Of a DNA stretch of 64,000 nt, positions 54,746 to 63,369 are shown piece after piece. The notes under the pieces are model-generated. The model was given only the letters and a program-made list of their open reading frames with translations. It did no database searches and was not told where the DNA came from. The translations under genes and the position numbers were made by a program. Origin of the DNA: Thermophagus sp052400625 (GTDB lineage: Bacteria; Bacteroidota; Bacteroidia; Bacteroidales; Marinilabiliaceae); assembly GCA_052400625.1 (NCBI GenBank), contig JBQTGH010000004.1, one strand, 5' to 3'. The stretch's first letter is position 1. The number at the start of each line of letters is the position of its first letter.

Positions 54746-55258
54746 TCATAACACGATGGCCGACGACATATTCTCTAATCGGGAACTAATCTGAAGCCCT
54801 TTATTGGAAGCATTACTATTATGAATCTCAAATTTCAGGACATCATCTCTAATCACGAAATTTATCATCGCCCCATGATCCGTGGCTCCTTCCTCCTCGG
54901 TTATAATTAAAGAACTGCTTCCTAACTTCGACTGAACCTGGGAGGCAATCCTCAAATATCTGGATCGGGAGGATACATATAGCACCTGACAATCCTGAAC
55001 CTCATCAACAGACTTAAATTCTTTGACAACCACGTCCTGAAAACCAAATTTTTTACCTTCCGATTGACTTTTAATCCATTTAGCCACATTGGGAGAATTT
55101 AATACACCAATTACAAAATCTCCCTGCCGGGCATCCTCCGGCCAACCAATATACCGGATGAAGTTCAGCGTAAAAACTGCCTTGTACTTCTCTACCTGTC
55201 CTTCCATTATAAACGGCATCAGCAGAAGAAACGTCAAAATCAAGTAAATCTTTCTCAT
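54746..55258 (-). CDS. YfiR-like (DUF4154) periplasmic protein
   Basis: 170 residues with a signal peptide (MRKIYLILTFLLLMPFIMEGQ) and the DUF4154 pattern: KAVFTLNFIRYIGWPE, FVIGVLNSP, DCQVLYVSSRSRYLR, SSLIITEEEGATDHGAMINFV and LKFEIHNSNASNKGLQISSRL. In the Yfi system YfiR is a periplasmic repressor of a membrane diguanylate cyclase. Here it lies just upstream of the MCP gene on the same strand, so it may instead present a signal to the MCP sensor domain. There is no YfiN/GGDEF gene nearby. The gap to the MCP start is about 110 bp. Confidence 0.88.
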   Translation of the reverse strand: MRKIYLILTFLLLMPFIMEGQVEKYKAVFTLNFIRYIGWPEDARQGDFVIGVLNSPNVAKWIKSQSEGKKFGFQDVVVKEFKSVDEVQDCQVLYVSSRSRYLRIASQVQSKLGSSSLIITEEEGATDHGAMINFVIRDDVLKFEIHNSNASNKGLQISSRLENMSSAIVL

Positions 55259-55545
55259 TTCCTTTTAAAAGTTTATTAATTCACAAAACCCAAGCACAAA
55301 ATATATCGGTGGTTTTACTTTTTAAACCCCACTACAGGGGCAATAATTTCCAAAATATCCACCAACCACATGCTACGTAAACTATTAAGTTTGGTTTCCT
55401 TTTAACTATCAATTTTTCTTAAACGAGAGTGTTTACCTTATTCTATTTGACTAATTCTCCCCCCTAACAATCACCTGTCTGTAATAAACAATGAAAAAAA
55501 TAATCACGTTTTCTCTTCAAGTGTTTGCCTTAATATTATTATCAA
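55259..55545. other. Intergenic region upstream of the chemosensory cluster
   Basis: It must contain the promoter of the YfiR-MCP transcript, but I found only near-matches to TAnnTTTG. A small hairpin, CCCC-ACTACA-GGGG, lies at about 55326-55341. At 55491-55565 a plus-strand micro-ORF reads MKKIITFSLQVFALILL..., like a signal peptide, and stops after 24 residues. It overlaps the 3' end of the DUF2797 gene and is probably a remnant or chance. Confidence 0.4.
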
Positions 55546-56352
55546 TTAAGCCAAATGAATTTTAGTTGAATAACCAGAAAATCGACGGACATTTAATATT
55601 TTTTGATTATTGAAGAAGATATATTGACCTCTAATACCAGTCAAAGTCCCTTCAACAAAGGATTCTTTATCAAGATTTAGCTGAACGGGGGTTTTAGGAT
55701 ATGTTTGAACCGGATATCTGATTTCAAAAACTTCATCGTCCTGTTCCAAAACATATCTTTTCAATTCATCCGGAAGTAATGACGTGGCTTTGTGTTTTGA
55801 ATTTTTGAGGTCAATGTCAGGCAGTGACTCATTCGTCACCATCTTCTTCCAGTTGGTTTTATCACCAAAATGAGGCATTAGAAAGGATTCAATGACGCCA
55901 GCAATATGCCTATTTGGAACCTGACAAATTTTAATAGCACGGGCAGCCCCCTGATCTATCCAACGATAAGGCACTTGAGATAGTCGGGTTACACCAACTT
56001 TCAGTCCTCCACTTACTGCCAAATAAACAATATGAGGCTGAAGACAATGATCTTCTGCCCACGACATATCTCTCGCAACTCCAAGATGAGCTAAGCACCG
56101 GTCGGGTCTAAGAATACACTCATCAGCCTCCGGGGAGGAAGTAAAACACTGATAACAGAATCCTTGGCCATAAGTTTTACGGATTTCTTTTCCACAAACA
56201 ATACAGTTAATCTTACCCCCATAGTGTATTTGTATGGTTTTCCCGAGCCAGTCGTTAAGACAAACTTCATCATCCCCCAATCTAAGCGTATAGACAGCCT
56301 CTCTGTTGATGAGAGCACTTTTCATTTTAATAAGATTTCCGTCCAAGGTCAT
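55546..56352 (-). CDS. DUF2797 family protein
   Basis: 268 residues from ATG 56352, 17 bp after the spmAB stop; the longer frame would run back into that gene. It has a zinc-ribbon-like cysteine set (CIVCGKEI and GFCYQCF, about 49-70, with another Cys near 80) and a central block VYLAVSGGLKVGVTRLSQVPYRWIDQGA that resembles GIY-YIG-type nuclease cores. The function is unknown. It is the last gene of the dnaG operon. Confidence 0.85.
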   Translation of the reverse strand: MTLDGNLIKMKSALINREAVYTLRLGDDEVCLNDWLGKTIQIHYGGKINCIVCGKEIRKTYGQGFCYQCFTSSPEADECILRPDRCLAHLGVARDMSWAEDHCLQPHIVYLAVSGGLKVGVTRLSQVPYRWIDQGAARAIKICQVPNRHIAGVIESFLMPHFGDKTNWKKMVTNESLPDIDLKNSKHKATSLLPDELKRYVLEQDDEVFEIRYPVQTYPKTPVQLNLDKESFVEGTLTGIRGQYIFFNNQKILNVRRFSGYSTKIHLA

Positions 56353-56369
56353 AATACAATCAATATAAC

Positions 56370-57602
56370 TTAAGCAAAGAAAAGATATCCTAACAATATG
56401 GCGGCAATAATCCCGGCGATATCGGCAATCAACCCACAAACCACAGCATAACGGGTTTTCCGGATCCCTACCGAGCCAAAATAGACAGCAACAACATAGA
56501 AAGTAGTGTCGGTAGCCCCCTGAATAGTGCTGGCCACACGACCAACAAAAGAGTCGGCTCCATACATCTTCATGGCATCCACCATCAACCCTCTGGCCCC
56601 GCTACCGCTTAACGGTTTCATCAATGCTGTAGGAAGGGCTTCAACAAAATCAGTGTTCAATCCCAAAGAAGCCACCCCCCATTCGATTCCTCTGATCAAG
56701 ATATCCATTGCCCCCGAAGCACGAAAAACCCCAATGCCTACAAGGATTGCAATCAGATATGGAATAATCTTAACGGCTATTTGGAATCCGTCTTTTGCTC
56801 CTTCAATAAAAGTCTCATAAACATTTACCTTCTTAACAACGGCCATCAGGATGAAAGTCACGATAATCGTAAACAATATGATATTGGCAGCCAATAGAGA
56901 AATGATTCGGATCTCATCTTTATCCAGTTGCGACAAACCATAAATGACTGCACCAATAAAAAGTGACAATCCCCCCAAATAAGCCAAAACAACTCTGTTA
57001 AGCAGGTTTATTTTTTGCACTATGGCGACAGAAATTAAACCCGCAATGGTGCTAAAAAAGGTAGCAAGAAGTATGGGAAGAAAAATATCCGCCGGATTGG
57101 CAGCCCCCATTTCGGCCCTGTAAACCATCACGGAAATGGGTATGATAGTAAGACCGGAGGTGTTCAATACCAAAAACATGATTTGAGCATCCGATGCAGT
57201 ATCCTTTTTCTTATTGGCCGATTGCATTTCTTTCATCGCTTTAAGCCCCATAGGTGTCGCCGCATTGTCCAACCCCAGCATATTGGCCGCTATATTCAGC
57301 ATCATAGGACCATACGCCGGATGATCTTTAGGTAGTGAAGGAAAAATATGACGAAAAAATGGACCAATAGCCTTCGACATAACGGCAACCATTCCCCCTT
57401 TTTCACCAATACGCATCAGTCCAAGCCAAAGGGTAAGTACACCTGTCAACCCCAACGAGATATTAAAACCCGTTTTGGCATTCTCAAAAGTAGCATTCAT
57501 CAGGGCGGTAAAGATCTCCAAATCTTGAAAAAAGATAAGTCTAACCAGTGCCACTACAAAGGCTATCAGAAAAAAAGCAATCCATAGATAGTTTAGTACC
57601 AT
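56370..57602 (-). CDS. Fused SpmA-SpmB nucleoside-recognition (Gate) membrane protein
   Basis: A 410-residue inner-membrane protein with about 10 helices. The N-terminal half matches SpmA (MNATFENAKTGFNISLGLTG, PMMLNIAANMLGLDNAATPMGLKAM). The C-terminal half matches SpmB (GAKDGFQIAVKIIPYLIAIL, STIQGATDTTFYVVAVYFGSVGI). In Bacillus the separate proteins affect spore-core maturation; this phylum does not sporulate, so the transported or sensed molecule is unknown. It is tightly coupled to its neighbours (3 bp after the PNPOx-like gene). Confidence 0.9.
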   Translation of the reverse strand: MVLNYLWIAFFLIAFVVALVRLIFFQDLEIFTALMNATFENAKTGFNISLGLTGVLTLWLGLMRIGEKGGMVAVMSKAIGPFFRHIFPSLPKDHPAYGPMMLNIAANMLGLDNAATPMGLKAMKEMQSANKKKDTASDAQIMFLVLNTSGLTIIPISVMVYRAEMGAANPADIFLPILLATFFSTIAGLISVAIVQKINLLNRVVLAYLGGLSLFIGAVIYGLSQLDKDEIRIISLLAANIILFTIIVTFILMAVVKKVNVYETFIEGAKDGFQIAVKIIPYLIAILVGIGVFRASGAMDILIRGIEWGVASLGLNTDFVEALPTALMKPLSGSGARGLMVDAMKMYGADSFVGRVASTIQGATDTTFYVVAVYFGSVGIRKTRYAVVCGLIADIAGIIAAILLGYLFFA

Positions 57603-57605
57603 AAA

Positions 57606-58088
57606 TTATTTTTTACAGACATCGTGTGGTGCCCCAAATTCCTTACATCCTATGTTGGTAATATCAACACGCCAGATCTTTACATTTCTGACAGCAGGAT
57701 CACCATACTTAAACTGTTTCCTACTGTATTGAGCCATAATACAGTCCAAGGCATGACGTTTTTGCTCCATATCTTCGACAAAAGTCACTTTCCCCTCAGC
57801 CACAACACTGCGAGCTTTCATCCTATAGCTACAAGCCACTTCAGGATGCTGAAAAGCCAGCTCTTCGCCAAAATTAAAAGTCAAGCATATATCATTTTTT
57901 CTTTCCAGAGCTCTTATGATCCTCCCTTCCGGTGCACTATGCAAATAAAATACCCCCTGTTCGTAACCAAAATTCATGGGAACCACATAAGGCAATCCGT
58001 CTTCGTCAACAACACCGGCAAAACAAATTTTGCAGGACAATATTACTTCATCTATAAATTTTTGATCATTAATTAAATAAGTCTTCAT
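57606..58088 (-). CDS. Pyridoxamine 5'-phosphate oxidase-like flavin-binding protein
   Basis: 160 residues from ATG 58088. It has the split-barrel PNPOx/flavin-reductase-like fold, with FAGVVDEDGLPYVVPMNFGYEQGVFYLHSA at about 25-55 and the later CYSYRMK-type beta-strand region ACSYRMKARSVVAEGKV. This subfamily (often annotated NimA-like) binds FMN or F420-like cofactors. The reaction is unknown. It lies 36 bp after dnaG and 3 bp before the spmAB gene. Confidence 0.85.
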   Translation of the reverse strand: MKTYLINDQKFIDEVILSCKICFAGVVDEDGLPYVVPMNFGYEQGVFYLHSAPEGRIIRALERKNDICLTFNFGEELAFQHPEVACSYRMKARSVVAEGKVTFVEDMEQKRHALDCIMAQYSRKQFKYGDPAVRNVKIWRVDITNIGCKEFGAPHDVCKK

Positions 58089-58124
58089 AATACCATTCAA
58101 TATTCGATTCTACAGCTAATAACA

Positions 58125-60083
58125 TTAAACAACCGTCCTTTCGCCCAACACTTTAGAGATGTAAATAAACGCCTGCTGCAGCCCATTAATTTCCTTCAAA
58201 AGATCCATAAACCCGGTTTTGTCCCCTCTTTCTTCTGCCGCTTTTAACTGTTTTCTCTTTTCGTCAAGCAATACTTTCACTTTGCGCCACTTCAATTCGG
58301 TCACCACTTTAGGGACCAATTCATCCAGTCTGTCACTTTCTTTTTCCACCTTCCCTCCTCGATTGTGAATCCTGCTCAAAGAATACTCTTTGGCTATAAG
58401 ATCTGTTGCCAGTCCGGAAATTCGACTATCGGCATGTGAAACAAAAAAATGAGACGCTTTAAAATCCTGATTTTTAAAATTCTCTTCATATAGTTTCATG
58501 ATTTGATTGTAAAGCGGATTGACACTCTCCAGCTCATCCTGACGAAGCTCTGCAATAATATATTCACCTACGGTTAATTGACGAATCTCTTCTTCGGTTT
58601 CCAACTCCCCTAAATCGACATCCCCATACTTCAACAAAAAACGAAGGACTTCTCGTTCTTCCGTTTCAAAAGGATTGGAAGAGGTGGCAGCAACCTTCTC
58701 AACACGAGGCGACGAAAAAGATTCACCTTCCTGTGCATGACCATAATGCCTGCCCCTTTGAGATTCTTTTTCCCGTTTTCGACGACGTAGTTTCCCAATC
58801 TCCGAGAAAAGCACCTGTTCTTTCACTTCCATCAAATTACTGCATTCTTTCACGTACTCTGTACGAGTAATAGAATCAGGAATCACAGAAATGGAACGAA
58901 CAATATCCTGAATAAGCCGAGCCCGGCCAACAGGATCATCTTGTGTTTCCCCCATAAGAAGAGACGTTTTAAACCTTATAAAATCAGTTTCATGCTCTTT
59001 TATATAAGCTATAAGAGGGTCACCACCCAGTTTTTTGGAATACGAATCCGGATCCTCTCCGTCGGGAAGCAATACTACCTTCACATTCAATCCTTCTTCA
59101 AGAACCAGATCAATACCACGAAGTGAGGCTTTTATTCCCGCAGCATCTCCATCATAAATAATCGTCAGATTTTTAGTAAAACGGGCAATCAGCCTAATCT
59201 GATCTGGTGTAAGAGCGGTTCCTGACGATGCCACCACGTTATGAATACCTGCCTGATGAAATGAGAGCACATCGGTGTAACCCTCCACTAAGATGCACCG
59301 ATCCTGCCGGGCAATCTCCTGCCGGGCCTGATACATCCCATAAAGTATTCTGCTTTTATGGTAGATTTCCGATTCCGGCGAATTCAGATACTTGGCTGTT
59401 TTGGCATCGGTCCGCAAAACACGTCCTCCAAATCCGATCACTTTTCCCGCCAGACTATGTATCGGAAAAATAACCCTTCCTCTGAATCGATCGGCTTTAT
59501 AGTCATCCCGAACGATGGTTAGCCCGGTTTTTTCAAGAAACTCCAACTTAAATCCTTTTCTTAACGCTTCACGCGTAAAGGCATCCTTGGATTCGGGCGA
59601 ATAGCCCAACCCAAACTTCTGAATAATATCATCCCGGAATCCTCGTTCTCGAAGATATCCTATTCCCACTGATTTCCCTTCATCGGAATGATGCAAACGT
59701 TCTTCAAAATATTTTGCAGCAAACCCGGTAACAATAAGCATACTCTCACGTTCGGTCTGATGGGCAACCTCCTCCGGAGTTAAAACTTTATCTTCCACCG
59801 GAATATGAAATTTTTTTCCTAAAATTTTAATGGATTCAACAAATGAAATCTGTTCATGCTCCATTAAAAAATTGACCGCATTCCCACCCTTGCCGCAGCC
59901 AAAACATTTGAATATTCCCTTGGAGGGTGAAACAATAAATGAAGGTGTTTTTTCATTATGAAATGGACATAATCCAATATAATTAACCCCTCTGCGCTTA
60001 AGATTAACAAACTCCGAAACCACATCGACAATCTGACTCTGCGCAGTCTCCATCACGCGATCTATGGTGCTTTTATCAATCAT
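58125..60083 (-). CDS. dnaG: DNA primase DnaG
   Basis: A 652-residue primase that makes RNA primers for replication. The order is a CHC2 zinc finger (Cys39, His42, Cys60, Cys63; LCPFHNEKTPSF and FKCFGCGKGG), the RNA-polymerase domain with RVIFPIHSLAGKVIGFGGR, the Toprim motifs LVEGYTDVL and IIYDGDAAG, and a C-terminal helicase-binding part with low-complexity charged linker (about 435-470). It has a good -7 box 24 bp before the ATG. It leads an operon of dnaG, PNPOx-like, spmAB and DUF2797, without the rpsU or rpoD neighbours seen in enteric bacteria. Confidence 0.97.
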   Translation of the reverse strand: MIDKSTIDRVMETAQSQIVDVVSEFVNLKRRGVNYIGLCPFHNEKTPSFIVSPSKGIFKCFGCGKGGNAVNFLMEHEQISFVESIKILGKKFHIPVEDKVLTPEEVAHQTERESMLIVTGFAAKYFEERLHHSDEGKSVGIGYLRERGFRDDIIQKFGLGYSPESKDAFTREALRKGFKLEFLEKTGLTIVRDDYKADRFRGRVIFPIHSLAGKVIGFGGRVLRTDAKTAKYLNSPESEIYHKSRILYGMYQARQEIARQDRCILVEGYTDVLSFHQAGIHNVVASSGTALTPDQIRLIARFTKNLTIIYDGDAAGIKASLRGIDLVLEEGLNVKVVLLPDGEDPDSYSKKLGGDPLIAYIKEHETDFIRFKTSLLMGETQDDPVGRARLIQDIVRSISVIPDSITRTEYVKECSNLMEVKEQVLFSEIGKLRRRKREKESQRGRHYGHAQEGESFSSPRVEKVAATSSNPFETEEREVLRFLLKYGDVDLGELETEEEIRQLTVGEYIIAELRQDELESVNPLYNQIMKLYEENFKNQDFKASHFFVSHADSRISGLATDLIAKEYSLSRIHNRGGKVEKESDRLDELVPKVVTELKWRKVKVLLDEKRKQLKAAEERGDKTGFMDLLKEINGLQQAFIYISKVLGERTVV

Positions 60084-60106
60084 ACCCTTGTTTCGGTTTA
60101 GACTCT

Positions 60107-60114
60107 CAAAGGTA
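60107..60114 (-). promoter_or_regulatory. -7 box of the dnaG promoter
   Basis: On the minus strand TACCTTTG matches TAnnTTTG, 24 bp before the ATG. A TTG lies 24 bp further upstream, one base outside the usual spacing. The leader would be only about 15 nt. Confidence 0.55.
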
Positions 60115-60323
60115 GAAATTTTTGTCTGCTTTTACCGGCAATTTATCTCCATGGGCTTAATTTCAGATTTGTTTCCTTACCCACAAATGCCACAGAAGGG
60201 TTATCTCAGACAGAAACTCACTTGAAAAATAAATCATAAAAAATCTACTTAGAAAAAGTGTTTCCTCTTCCTCTAATGATTCCCAATAAAAGGAAACCTG
60301 GTTCATTTTATTCAGGATAGTGT

Positions 60324-60331
60324 TACATTTG
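60324..60331 (+). promoter_or_regulatory. -7 box of the araC-type gene promoter
   Basis: TACATTTG matches TAnnTTTG, 22 bp before the ATG at 60354. No TTG is at the right distance, though this is common at regulated promoters. Confidence 0.5.
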
Positions 60332-60353
60332 TAATCCACAAGTTAAAGCAAGG

Positions 60354-61244
60354 ATGAAAATTCAGACTAAAAATCGAATACACCGGGAAATAACGCCCCT
60401 TCAGACCGACGATTGTTTCTTAGTATTTGATCGTCAAAGAAACTTTTTCAATTTCCCGATTCATTTTCATCCTGAATACGAAATCAATTTTATAGCCAAT
60501 GCCAAGGGAGGCAGAAGAGTCGTTGGCGATCACATAGGCGAAATTGATGATCTGGAATTGGTAATGGTCGGACCTAATCTCTACCATGGATGGGAAAACT
60601 ATAAAAATACCGGCAAAGAACTGCTTCATGAAATTACGCTACAGTTTCCTCGCGATCTGTTTCAAAACCATTTGTTACAAAAAAACATCCTTAAACCACT
60701 CAAAGACTTGCTGCACAACGCCGAAAGGGGAATCCTTTTTTCACATGAAACCGCACTTTCTGCTGCAACACGATTAAAACGAATCAACAAAAAAAGAGGT
60801 TTTGATTCCTTCCTGGAATTTCAATCTTTACTGTATGATTTGTCCATTGCACCAAATCAACGATTACTAACCAACCTCTCATTTCGAAACCAAGACGACT
60901 TCTTCAACAGTGATAAAATCGAAAAAATATACAATTTCGTAAAAGAAAACTACAGTAAAAGAATAAAGTTGGACGACGCTGCAAAACTCATGAATATGTC
61001 GGTGGTTTCGTTTAGCCGAATGATCAAAAAAAGAACCGGAAAATCGTTTGTCGATTTTGTCAATGAAGTTAGACTGGGTGTTGCCACCCGGATGCTTATC
61101 GAAACGACAAAAAGTGTTTCGGAAATATGTTACGAATGTGGCTTCAACAACATATCGAACTTTAATCGAACTTTCAAAAGAAAACAAAACTGCACCCCCA
61201 CTGAATTTCGAGCTAATTTTAATGGGATAAAGAATGTGTTTTAA
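60354..61244 (+). CDS. AraC-family transcriptional regulator
   Basis: 296 residues with an N-terminal cupin-like sensor (NFPIHFHPEYEINFI, about 32-46; LVMVGPNLYHGWEN, about 70-83) and two C-terminal helix-turn-helix motifs (KLDDAAKLMNMSVVSFSRMIKKRTG, then VSEICYECGFNNISNFNRTFKRK). The architecture is that of sugar-responsive AraC activators. It is divergent from dnaG and stands alone; the target genes are not evident, and the next downstream feature is the IS copy. The start has a short leader and an AAGGA-type Shine-Dalgarno element. Confidence 0.9.
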   Translation: MKIQTKNRIHREITPLQTDDCFLVFDRQRNFFNFPIHFHPEYEINFIANAKGGRRVVGDHIGEIDDLELVMVGPNLYHGWENYKNTGKELLHEITLQFPRDLFQNHLLQKNILKPLKDLLHNAERGILFSHETALSAATRLKRINKKRGFDSFLEFQSLLYDLSIAPNQRLLTNLSFRNQDDFFNSDKIEKIYNFVKENYSKRIKLDDAAKLMNMSVVSFSRMIKKRTGKSFVDFVNEVRLGVATRMLIETTKSVSEICYECGFNNISNFNRTFKRKQNCTPTEFRANFNGIKNVF

Positions 61245-61600
61245 ATATTAATCATTTACTTGATAAATCCGAAACCACACCTTTGTAATCACTCGAACTC
61301 CCTTGATTAATCAACTGAAAGAATTTTCATTATAATTAATGAACACCGAATACAGATCTTTCCTCATCACCTCTCGTCTATCAATAGTGCATGGCAACCA
61401 ACTTAAAATCAATTTTCTCCTTTTTTTAGATAATTTCATTAAAAGAGAATAGCTAAAAGACCGACATTAAAGAATCGCAATTCTCACCTTTAGGCCATCT
61501 TTCTTCCCTCAACATAATGCATTTCAAAGAGCAAAGACATTTTTTCAATCTGGTTATCCACAGTTTAAGGTTCTTTTCTCACTCCCCAACTGGCTATACC
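61245..61600. other. Non-coding stretch between the araC-type gene and IS copy 2
   Basis: No gene-like frame, terminator hairpin or promoter was recognised in this 356-bp AT-rich stretch. Its right end (61580-61592) carries CACTCCCCAACTG, a phrase also found in the tandem repeat at 63675-63876. Confidence 0.4.
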
Positions 61601-61754
61601 GGTTCAAAATGTGCCACCGATTTCGGAGTACTAGTGCCAGACATTTCGGTTTAAAACGTGCCAGTCATAGCGCATAAGCAAAAAAAGCTTTCGGTTCGAC
61701 TTGTGCCAGTTTGAGAGATCAGGAAAAAACCGCTATATCGCCAAAAAAAGCGAT

Positions 61755-62358
61755 ATGGCCAATAAACTTGATCTTATAGATTAAACCCGAAAAATGCATT
61801 AGAAAATCTATTTCGAATTAAAAGTGCAATCCATTAAGAACTTGTTTCATTGGATAATAGTGAATTACTCAAGTTTATTCCAATCCATACCACCATCAAA
61901 AATGCCCGGTATGATGAGCTAATGAGCTACTTTGAAAAGATGAACGCGCAACGTGACCATCCGGGTTTTACATTTCTATACCATTATAAAGATAAGTGGT
62001 ATATCCAATGTTTTATCCTATTATGGAGGCGTACCGAAAGCCATCGTATCAGACCATTTTAAAATCGGCGGTAACAAGAACCAGTAAATACGAACCACAA
62101 ATAAATTGCGCCTTTAAGGACTTTGCCCATCATTACAATTGCGTAATGAATCCCACACGTAGTTATTCTCCTTACGACAAAGCATTAGTCGAGAATGCTG
62201 TAAATCTTGTTTATCAGCACATATTCTATCCCTTACGCCAGATGAGATTCTTTTCTCTGGAAGCTCTCAATAGAGAAATAAAAAGGCTTTTGATCACCTC
62301 TAATGATCTTTTACTGAAACACCGGCAAGCCAGCCGCAGAGAGTTGTTTAAATTGTGA
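61755..62358 (+). pseudogene. istA remnant (IS21 transposase) with deletions and frameshifts
   Basis: Segments homologous to IstA are recognisable in changing frames: NSELLKFIPIHTTIKNARYDELMSYFEK, HPGFTFLYHYKDKW, YYGGVPKAIVSD (around the second catalytic Asp), TRTSKYEPQIN, NPTRSYSPYDKALVENAVN and RQMRFFSLEALNREI, ending at TGA 62356-62358. The N-terminal helix-turn-helix and much of the catalytic core are missing, and one base is extra near 62060. It is about 600 bp instead of 1.5 kb. Confidence 0.82.
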
Positions 62359-62576
62359 TTACAATGGTCGACACCATGTGATAGTAATCATCAGGACCAT
62401 GTGATTATAATGATAGATACCATGTGATAGTAATCACCAGGACCATGTGATTATAATGATGGACACCATGTGATAGTAATCACCAAGACCATGTGATTAT
62501 AATGATGGACACCATGTGATAGTAATCACCAGGACCATGTTATTATAATGATAGACACCCTGTGATAGTAATCACC
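62355..62576 (+). repeat. 46-bp tandem array inside IS copy 2 (five units)
   Basis: Same repeat as at 17128-17441, here read on the plus strand. GTGATAGTAATCA occurs five times at 46-bp spacing, alternating with GTGATTATAATGAT (once GTTATTATAATGAT). Copy 1 has seven. The array begins at the istA stop codon and ends about 65 bp before the istB start. Confidence 0.95.
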
Positions 62577-62641
62577 GAAGGGTCTACCCCCCCAAAAAAA
62601 TCAGACAATCGTAAAAACTCAGGAAAATGCGGATTAACGCA

Positions 62642-63329
62642 ATGACCGATTGGCACCTGCAGCAAATAAAAAAACAATCAGTTGACGGATGTAACCCGCG
62701 ATGAATATCTGACATTGCTTACCGATCATGAATGGAAAGACAGACAAAACAAGAAAATACAGCGATTGCTTAAGCAAGCCGGTTTTCGCCAAAAAGCATC
62801 CATCGGTGATGTAAATTATCAGGCCGACAGAAAACCGGATAAAAACATGTTTCAAAGACTTTGTTCTCTTGATTTTATTAAAAGAAATGAAAACCTGATC
62901 TTTACAGGGCCTTCCGGCGTTGGTAAAAGCTATCTGGCCCAGGCTATAGGACATCATGCCTGTATGATGGAATATAGAGTGTATAATGCTATTATTTCAC
63001 GATTATTTAAGCGCTTTAAGCTCTCCAAAGTGGATGACACTTACATGAAAGAACTTAACAAACTATCAAAAGTTGATCTTTTAATCCTGGATGACTTATG
63101 ATTGCAATCCCTTGATAAACAAGATCGTGAAACATTAATGGATATTATAGATGACCGATATAGTCATAAATCTACAATTGTCTTGTCACAAATCCCCGTG
63201 TCTGTATGGTATGATATTATTGGTGACGGAACAATTGCCGATGCAATACTCGACCGACTGATAAACTCTTCCCATCGAATCGATCTAAACGGACCCTCTT
63301 TAAGAAGAGATATTTTGAAACCTGAATAA
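62642..63329 (+). pseudogene. istB (IS21 helper ATPase) with a frameshift and a nonsense codon
   Basis: The start MTDWHLQQIK corresponds to MADWHLQQMKNNQLT in copy 1. An extra A in the run at about 62667-62674 shifts the frame before TDVTRDEYLTLLTDHEW. The ATPase then reads well through Walker A TGPSGVGKSYLA and Walker B LLILDDL until a TGA at 63099-63101, where family members have Gly (GGA to TGA). It continues LQSLDKQDRETLMDIIDDRY, VLSQIPVSVWYDIIGDGTIADAILDRL to 63329. Two lesions make it non-functional. Confidence 0.88.
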
Positions 63330-63369
63330 ACTTTTTTTGTACTATTGCTCCATCTCTCACACTGGCACA

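Larger units (their letters stand above)
61601..63369 (+). mobile_element. Defective IS21-family element, copy 2 (both ends present)
   Basis: The left end has several TGTGCCAC/TGTGCCAG boxes (61610, 61633, 61658, 61702). The right end is ACTGGCACA at 63361-63369, whose complement (TGTGCCAGTGTGAGAGAT) matches the inner left box TGTGCCAGTTTGAGAGAT. This is the multi-box, TG...CA organisation of IS21. The order is istA remnant, 46-bp array (five units), istB remnant. Both genes are broken, so the element cannot move on its own. It is in opposite orientation to copy 1 at 16780-17908. Confidence 0.88.

Noticed and set aside
45403..55258. Flagellar chemotaxis operon
   Set aside because: No fli, flg, mot, cheZ or cheX genes are present in the window; the company of PP2C, SiaB, SiaC and an ABC transporter points to another output.
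16780..63369. Composite transposon formed by the two IS copies
   Set aside because: The interval includes dnaG and long housekeeping operons, both copies are defective, and copy 1 lacks its right end. No target-site duplication could be matched.
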